Below, piece after piece: positions 60,185-64,000 of a DNA stretch of 64,000 nucleotides. The position numbers and the translations under genes are program-made. Source of the DNA: an uncultured Lachnospiraceae bacterium (GTDB taxonomy: Bacteria > Bacillota > Clostridia > Lachnospirales > Lachnospiraceae); assembly GCA_910583835.1 (NCBI GenBank), contig CAJTYM010000014.1:18742-82741 (forward strand), in the 5' to 3' direction. The notes under the pieces are model-generated. The model worked only from the letters and a program-made list of their open reading frames with translations. It searched no databases and was not told the origin of the DNA. Numbering within the stretch: the stretch's first letter is position 1; each line of letters begins with the position of its first letter.

Positions 60185-61543
60185 CTACCCTTCTTCTGAC
60201 AGCGCCGCTTTTATCATAATAGCACATTCAATCCGCTTTTTCTGCAGCTCGCAGCCAATATCATAAGCATCTTTGATGCTGCCATGGAAATTATAAGAAT
60301 TGGCGGCACAGCCGCCGCTGCAGTAGAACTTGGCAAAACAGTTCCTGCACTTCTCCTTGGCATATACGTTGCAGGACTTGAACTCATCCCGAATCTGCGT
60401 ATTCTGTATGCCATCCGTGACATTTCCCATCAGAAATGATTCATTTCCCACAAACTGATGGCAAGGGTAGAAATCCCCCCAGGGCGTCACTGCCAGATAC
60501 TCCGTGCCGGAGCCGCATCCCGACAGACGTTTCGCCACACAGGGACCTCCCTCTAAATCTATCATAAAATGAAAGAAATTAAAAGCCTTTCCTTCTCTGT
60601 GGCGTTTAATCATCTCAACCGCAAGGCTGTCATATTCCTCAAACAGCTGCGGTAAATCTTCCTCACGCAGTGCATATGCTTCCTCCGGCTGCGCCACTAC
60701 AGGCTCCACAGATATCTGCTGAAATCCCAGGTCTGCCAGATGGAGCACATCTTGGGAGAAATCCAGATTGTTGTGGGTGAACGTCCCCCGGACATAATAC
60801 CTGTCCTGATTCCTGCTCTCTGCCAGTTTCTGGAATTTGGGGACAATCAGGTCATAACTGCCGGCCCCCTTGCGGAATGGGCGCATCCTGTCATTCACTT
60901 CTTTCCTTCCATCAATGCTCAGGACAACGTTCGCCATCTCCCGGTTTACAAATTCCATCACCTCATCATTCAACAGCACTCCATTGGTAGTCAGCGTAAA
61001 ACGGAAGTTCTTACCGTGAAGCTTTTCCTGTTCCCTGCCGTATGCTACCAACTGTTTCACCACCTCAAAATTCAAAAGCGGCTCACCGCCAAAGAAATCC
61101 ACTTCCAAATTCCTGCGGTTGCCGGAATTGGCAATCAGAAAATCCAGGGCAGCTTTTCCCACTTCAAAGGACATCAATGCCCTTCTCCCATGGTATTCCC
61201 CTTCTTCTGCGAAGCAATAGCGGCAGGCAAGGTTGCAGTCATGAGCAATATGCAGGCACAATGCCTTGACCACTGTGGGCCTGTCCTTAAACTGCTCCAT
61301 ATAATCTTCGTATTCATCCTCCGAAAACAGTTCGCCCTTTGCCGCAAGCTCCCGGACCTCTTCATAGCTCTCTGCAATCTCCGTCTCGGGATATGTACCT
61401 CCCAGCCTGCTTATAATCTCTTCTTTTGCATTTGCCTCATACAAGGCAATCACATCATAGGTGACATCATCCACCACATGCACTGCTCCGCTGTTCACAT
61501 CCAAAACAAGGTTATAGCCATTGTTCCTATACTGGTGGACCAC
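60185..61543 (-). CDS. scfB: Radical SAM/SPASM maturase of SCIFF ranthipeptide
   Basis: A 452-residue radical SAM enzyme. An N-terminal RiPP-recognition-like region (VHQYRNNGYNLVLDVNSG, about 1-80) precedes the C-x3-C-x2-C cluster in DCNLACRYCFAEEGEYHG. The FGGEPLLNF motif follows, and a C-terminal SPASM domain has cysteines in CGSGTEYLAVTPWGDFYPC, NCFAKFYCSGGC and beyond for two auxiliary clusters. It makes thioether crosslinks from Cys to neighbouring residues in the Cys-rich precursor encoded just upstream. Start GTG at 61543 with AGAGGAA 6 bp upstream; the frame extends to 61576 without such a site. Confidence 0.93.
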   Translation of the reverse strand: MVHQYRNNGYNLVLDVNSGAVHVVDDVTYDVIALYEANAKEEIISRLGGTYPETEIAESYEEVRELAAKGELFSEDEYEDYMEQFKDRPTVVKALCLHIAHDCNLACRYCFAEEGEYHGRRALMSFEVGKAALDFLIANSGNRRNLEVDFFGGEPLLNFEVVKQLVAYGREQEKLHGKNFRFTLTTNGVLLNDEVMEFVNREMANVVLSIDGRKEVNDRMRPFRKGAGSYDLIVPKFQKLAESRNQDRYYVRGTFTHNNLDFSQDVLHLADLGFQQISVEPVVAQPEEAYALREEDLPQLFEEYDSLAVEMIKRHREGKAFNFFHFMIDLEGGPCVAKRLSGCGSGTEYLAVTPWGDFYPCHQFVGNESFLMGNVTDGIQNTQIRDEFKSCNVYAKEKCRNCFAKFYCSGGCAANSYNFHGSIKDAYDIGCELQKKRIECAIMIKAALSEEG

Positions 61544-61634
61544 GCTGATTCCTCTCTTTCTAAATATAACGCACAAATGACCGCTCGTCTTGCGAACGGC
61601 CCATATTTGTCATATAAATGTCTGTTACCGGAAC

Positions 61635-61775
61635 TTACTTGTTCTCACAGCTCTGGTTGCCAACCGTGCAGCTTGTCTTACATGCAGACTGGCAAGAGGT
61701 CTGGCATTCGCCGCAGCCGCCTTTCTTCACTGTGTTCTGTAATTTTCTTGTATTTAATGTCTTTACATGTTTCAT
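61635..61775 (-). CDS. scfA: SCIFF ranthipeptide precursor (six cysteines in forty-five residues)
   Basis: A 46-residue peptide. The leader KHVKTLNTRKLQNTVKKGG is followed by a core with six Cys: CGECQTSCQSACKTSCTVGN, then QSCENK. This is the canonical SCIFF layout, universally paired with its radical SAM maturase in Clostridia. The mature ranthipeptide is reported to affect quorum-linked behaviours in some clostridia; the role here is not known. It has its own promoter (TTGCAT-16-TATACT) and an AGAAAGGAAG ribosome site, and the maturase follows 91 bp downstream. Confidence 0.96.
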   Translation of the reverse strand: MKHVKTLNTRKLQNTVKKGGCGECQTSCQSACKTSCTVGNQSCENK

Positions 61776-61811
61776 GATAAATGCTTCCTTTCTTATTTTG
61801 CGATTAGGGTT

Positions 61812-61839
61812 AGTATAACATACTTTTCTTCATATGCAA
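61812..61839 (-). promoter_or_regulatory. Promoter of the SCIFF operon
   Basis: Minus-strand TTGCAT (61839-61834) and TATACT (61817-61812), 16 bp apart, lie 36 bp upstream of the SCIFF precursor ATG. Confidence 0.6.
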
Positions 61840-61915
61840 AGCATTTTTTTCTTGCCCCTCCTCTGCTTCTTTGCTAAAATAACAGACAAACATACCAAAG
61901 AAAGAGGTGCGCACC

Positions 61916-62365
61916 ATGGCACGCGACCCGGAAATTGTTTCCAAGAATATGAAAAAAATCCGCAGCAAAGATACCTCCATTGAACTGCAGCTGCGCAAAG
62001 CCTTATGGCACAAGGGCTACCGCTACCGCAAAAATTACAGGGCGCTCCCCGGTTCTCCCGATATTGTGCTGACAAAATATAAAATCGCCATCTTCTGCGA
62101 CAGCGAATTTTTCCATGGGAAAGATTGGGAAGTGCTCAAAGTACGCCTGGAAACAGGGCATAATCCAGAATACTGGATAAAAAAAATAGAACGCAACCGC
62201 AGCCGGGACTGGGAAAATGACAAAAAACTCCTATGCCTCGGCTATACGGTCATTCATTTCTGGGGGCGGGATATACTAAAGCGCACGGACGAATGTATTC
62301 AGGTGATTGAAGAAGCCATCTGGGACGACAAGTTAACTTCCCTGCCTGGCGATGACTTCCTCTGA
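61916..62365 (+). CDS. Vsr-like mismatch endonuclease, orphan
   Basis: A 149-residue protein of the very-short-patch repair (Vsr) / PD-(D/E)XK-like family. It shows MKKIRSKDTSIELQLRKAL, the catalytic-region LPGSPDIVLTKYKIAIF, FFHGKDWE and the C-terminal ERNRSRDWENDKKL with LGYTVIHFWGRDIL. Classical Vsr nicks T:G mismatches made by cytosine-methylase deamination and binds zinc through Cys/His residues. Here most of those Cys are absent and no methylase is nearby. The ATG at 61916 has AAGAGG upstream; two codons more to 61907 are possible. It may be a domesticated repair nuclease. Confidence 0.82.
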   Translation: MARDPEIVSKNMKKIRSKDTSIELQLRKALWHKGYRYRKNYRALPGSPDIVLTKYKIAIFCDSEFFHGKDWEVLKVRLETGHNPEYWIKKIERNRSRDWENDKKLLCLGYTVIHFWGRDILKRTDECIQVIEEAIWDDKLTSLPGDDFL

Positions 62366-62446
62366 CCGCCCTGCTATGCCGTAATTCAGCATGTCAATTT
62401 GCTAATCCAACTTCCTATCCGGTTTGCCAGACATTCTCCGATTGTC

Positions 62447-63205
62447 TCACAGGCAGATATCCAATTCCACCGGGCAATGGTCTGAGCCCATGATATCCGT
62501 ATGGATTTTAGCGTCCGTCAGCTTGTCCTGCAAATCCTCAGAGACCACAAAATAATCTATGCGCCATCCGGCATTTTTCTCCCTCGCCTTAAAACGGTAA
62601 GACCACCAGGAATAGATCTGCTCTGCATCCGGATAAAAATAACGGAACGTGTCAATATACCCATGCTTTAATATTACGGAAAATTTCTCCCGCTCCTCGT
62701 CGGTGAAGCCGGCATTTTTCCGATTGGTTTTCGGATTCTTCAAATCAATTTCCTCATGCGCCACGTTGAGGTCGCCGCAGAAAATTACTGATTTCTGCTC
62801 TTTCAATCCATCTAAATACGATAGAAACGCGTCCTCCCACTCCATGCGGTAGGGAAGCCTGGCAAGTTCATTCTGGGAATTGGGCGTGTAGCATGTGACA
62901 AGGTAATAGCTGTCATACTCCAGCGTAATCACCCGCCCCTCCCCATCATGCTCTTCCACGCCGATTCCGTAAGCAACCGACAATGGTTCGTGCTTCGTGA
63001 AAATAGCTGTGCCGGAATAGCCCTTCTTCTTTGCATAATTCCAATAATCATGGTATCCCTGCGGCAATTCCAGAGAAATCTGGCCTTCCTGCAGCTTTGT
63101 CTCCTGTACGCAGAAGAAATCTGCATCCGCTTCCTGAAAAAAATCAAGAAAGCCTTTCTGCACGCAGGCGCGCAGACCGTTTACATTCCATGAGATTAAT
63201 TTCAT
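62447..63205 (-). CDS. xth: Exodeoxyribonuclease III
   Basis: A 252-residue AP endonuclease / 3'-5' exonuclease of the EEP family, acting in base-excision repair. It shows MKLISWNVNGLRA, FFCVQETKLQEGQ, YCGDLNVAHEEIDLKNPK-type motif (FCGDLNVAHEEID) and the C-terminal MGSDHCPVELD with the catalytic Asp/His. The ATG at 63205 has AAAGGAG upstream; a 9-codon in-frame extension to 63232 is not supported. Confidence 0.97.
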   Translation of the reverse strand: MKLISWNVNGLRACVQKGFLDFFQEADADFFCVQETKLQEGQISLELPQGYHDYWNYAKKKGYSGTAIFTKHEPLSVAYGIGVEEHDGEGRVITLEYDSYYLVTCYTPNSQNELARLPYRMEWEDAFLSYLDGLKEQKSVIFCGDLNVAHEEIDLKNPKTNRKNAGFTDEEREKFSVILKHGYIDTFRYFYPDAEQIYSWWSYRFKAREKNAGWRIDYFVVSEDLQDKLTDAKIHTDIMGSDHCPVELDICL

Positions 63206-63259
63206 TTTATAAGCGCTCCTTTGCAAATTCACACCTTGATTTATTTGGTTACTTAGCTG

Positions 63260-63451
63260 CTACTCTTTGATTTTGTCAATATCGGTGAGATTGACACCTG
63301 CTATGTTGAGTATTGCTTTTAAAGATAAATAGTCATCCTTTAAACTCTCATATGTCCTTGTTGCATTTTCTTCTTTTGCTATCAACATATGCTTCTGTAC
63401 TTTCTGAAATTGTTCTATTGCATCCTTTGCTACTTCAAGAGTACTTGGCAT
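63260..63451 (-). CDS. 63-residue helical protein with AGAAAGCAGGTGAT leader
   Basis: A 63-residue, largely helical protein: AKDAIEQFQKVQKHMLIAKEE, TRTYESLKDDYLSLKAI, then a NIAGVNLTDID end. The 14-base leader AGAAAGCAGGTGAT immediately upstream is identical to that of the 40-residue gene at 43457-43579. No family is recognised. It lies between a tRNA-Met terminator and exonuclease III, in the same direction. Confidence 0.65.
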   Translation of the reverse strand: MPSTLEVAKDAIEQFQKVQKHMLIAKEENATRTYESLKDDYLSLKAILNIAGVNLTDIDKIKE

Positions 63452-63507
63452 ACAATCACCTGCTTTCTATAGCCTGTTTATAGGGTAGTTTCATTATACC
63501 AATAAGC

Positions 63508-63552
63508 AAAAAGTCCATAACTGGCTGATAGTATTACCAATTATGGACTTTT
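63508..63552 (-). terminator. Terminator after tRNA-Met
   Basis: AAAAAGTCCATAA (63508-63520) and TTATGGACTTTT (63541-63552) form a stem of about 12 bp followed on the minus strand by T residues. It ends the tRNA transcript before the 63-residue gene. Confidence 0.75.
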
Positions 63553-63614
63553 GACAATGTCCAAATATTCTGATTGCCTGCTTCCCGGAACCCTAATCTT
63601 GCTGGGCTTCTGCA

Positions 63615-63688
63615 TAGCGGAAGAGGGATTTGAACCCCCGACACCACGGGTATGAACCGTGTGCTCTCGCCAACTGAGCTATTCCGCC
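63615..63688 (-). tRNA. tRNA-Met (CAT)
   Basis: On the minus strand the 74-base gene shows a seven-pair acceptor stem GGCGGAA/TTCCGCT (first pair G-U) and a D arm with AGCTCAGTTGG. The anticodon stem CACGG/CCGTG carries a TTCATAC loop (anticodon CAT), and the T arm has GGTTCAAATCC. The A at 63615 is the discriminator base; CCA is not encoded. Confidence 0.93.
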
Positions 63689-63949
63689 AAAACACTAAAT
63701 ATTTAGGAACAAAGTGGGCAAACCCACCTCAACTCCTCTAACCCTTCACTTATGAGGGCGCTGGACATCCAGTGGATGTCCGTTCAGCGCGGACCGAAGC
63801 GAAGCATAGACTTTGCACACTTTGCTGCGCCGAGTGCAGTCGCTTTAGCGACTAATACCTCTTGCACGAGTGCGCATATTATTTTTATCTTATAAAAAGA
63901 TACTTTCACGCTTTAGCGTGACAAGGTCATTCTTAATAAGATTAAAAAA
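63689..63949. other. tRNA spacer with palindromes and dispersed repeat copy 2
   Basis: No gene is seen. The spacer holds a compound palindrome (GGACATCC 63763-63770 with GGATGTCC 63774-63781, outer GCGCT/AGCGC) and GTCGCTTTAGCGAC (63839-63852). It also has a second copy, 63902-63932, of the 31-bp element found at 47686-47716, which includes the small CACGCTTTAGCGTG hairpin. Confidence 0.6.
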
Positions 63950-64000
63950 TGGGACCTACAGGGCTCGAACCTGTGACCCTCTGCTTGTAAGGCAGATGCT
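63950..64000 (-). tRNA. tRNA-Val (TAC), 5' part outside window
   Basis: The 3' two-thirds of a tRNA is visible on the minus strand: anticodon stem TCTGC/GCAGA with loop CTTACAA (anticodon TAC), T arm GGTTCGAGCC and the 3' acceptor strand ending TCCCA. The D arm and 5' end lie beyond position 64000. Confidence 0.85.

Noticed and set aside
60740..61777. 345-codon plus-strand open frame opposite the SCIFF maturase and precursor
   Set aside because: Antisense shadow of two strongly supported genes; no ribosome site or domain.

Overview
The window looks like chromosomal DNA of a spore-forming, Gram-positive member of the Clostridia, most likely Lachnospiraceae. It carries a gerA-B-C spore-germinant receptor operon, spoIIR, a fused secDF, a SCIFF ranthipeptide with its radical-SAM maturase, a DUF1934 gene, a YesN/YesM pair, a type-4 uracil-DNA glycosylase and many strong AGGAGG ribosome binding sites. 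No rRNA or CRISPR array is present. Two tRNA genes sit at the right edge. Family and organism assignments are made by eye from translated sequence, without database searches.

Layout, left to right. 1-6.5 kb: an AT-rich surface-glycan operon on the minus strand (coiled-coil methyltransferase-like protein, GT2, DUF4422-GT8 fusion, YfhO-like membrane protein running off the left edge) with a clear sigma-A-type promoter. 6.6-11.3 kb: a broken serine recombinase, an empty stretch, a coiled-coil protein, a chemoreceptor and an SDR dehydrogenase. 11.5-17.8 kb: a family-4 UDG, then a tightly overlapped five-gene operon with a TIR-domain protein first and a SIR2-TPR protein last, separated by a helical protein, an SPFH-like protein and a two-TM/SH3 protein. 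This is the best candidate for an undescribed (probably anti-phage or self/non-self) system. 17.9-22.4 kb: an FtsX-type ABC exporter, a 5'-truncated ABC-2 permease and an internally deleted tyrosine recombinase that abuts it. 22.5-29.9 kb: a penicillin-binding-type serine hydrolase, a subtilisin-like protease, and a PocR hybrid kinase/response-regulator pair. 29.9-32.4 kb: a ParE/Phd toxin-antitoxin pair and an orphan regulator-like protein next to a small glycine-zipper protein. 32.5-40.2 kb: YesN/YesM, an orphan solute-binding protein and a large multidomain GH53 galactanase. 40.3-48.7 kb: housekeeping and sporulation genes (galU, DUF1934, murI, spoIIR, gerC/B/A, ispE). 48.9-51.8 kb: a protein behind a motility-sigma-like promoter, a CPA1 antiporter and a heptad-repeat protein. 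51.9-57.8 kb: an Agr-like GHKL kinase/LytTR regulator whose probable target promoter (two LytTR boxes) drives an 18-residue Trp-rich peptide and a string of secreted proteins including a zincin protease. 57.9-64 kb: secDF, the SCIFF system, a Vsr-like nuclease, exonuclease III, a small protein, tRNA-Met and a partial tRNA-Val.

Two loci deserve priority. In 12.1-17.7 kb, two predicted NAD-consuming domains (TIR and SIR2) are co-transcribed with membrane-scaffold proteins, which suggests an abortive-infection-like switch assembled at the membrane. In 55.6-57.8 kb, a two-component system, its direct-repeat operator, a promoter and a tiny cationic aromatic peptide can be read directly in the sequence as one circuit. 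Several small genes were recovered by reading short frames: the 46-residue SCIFF precursor, the 18-residue peptide and a 40-residue protein. The open-ended YfhO gene was recovered by reading the left-edge minus strand.
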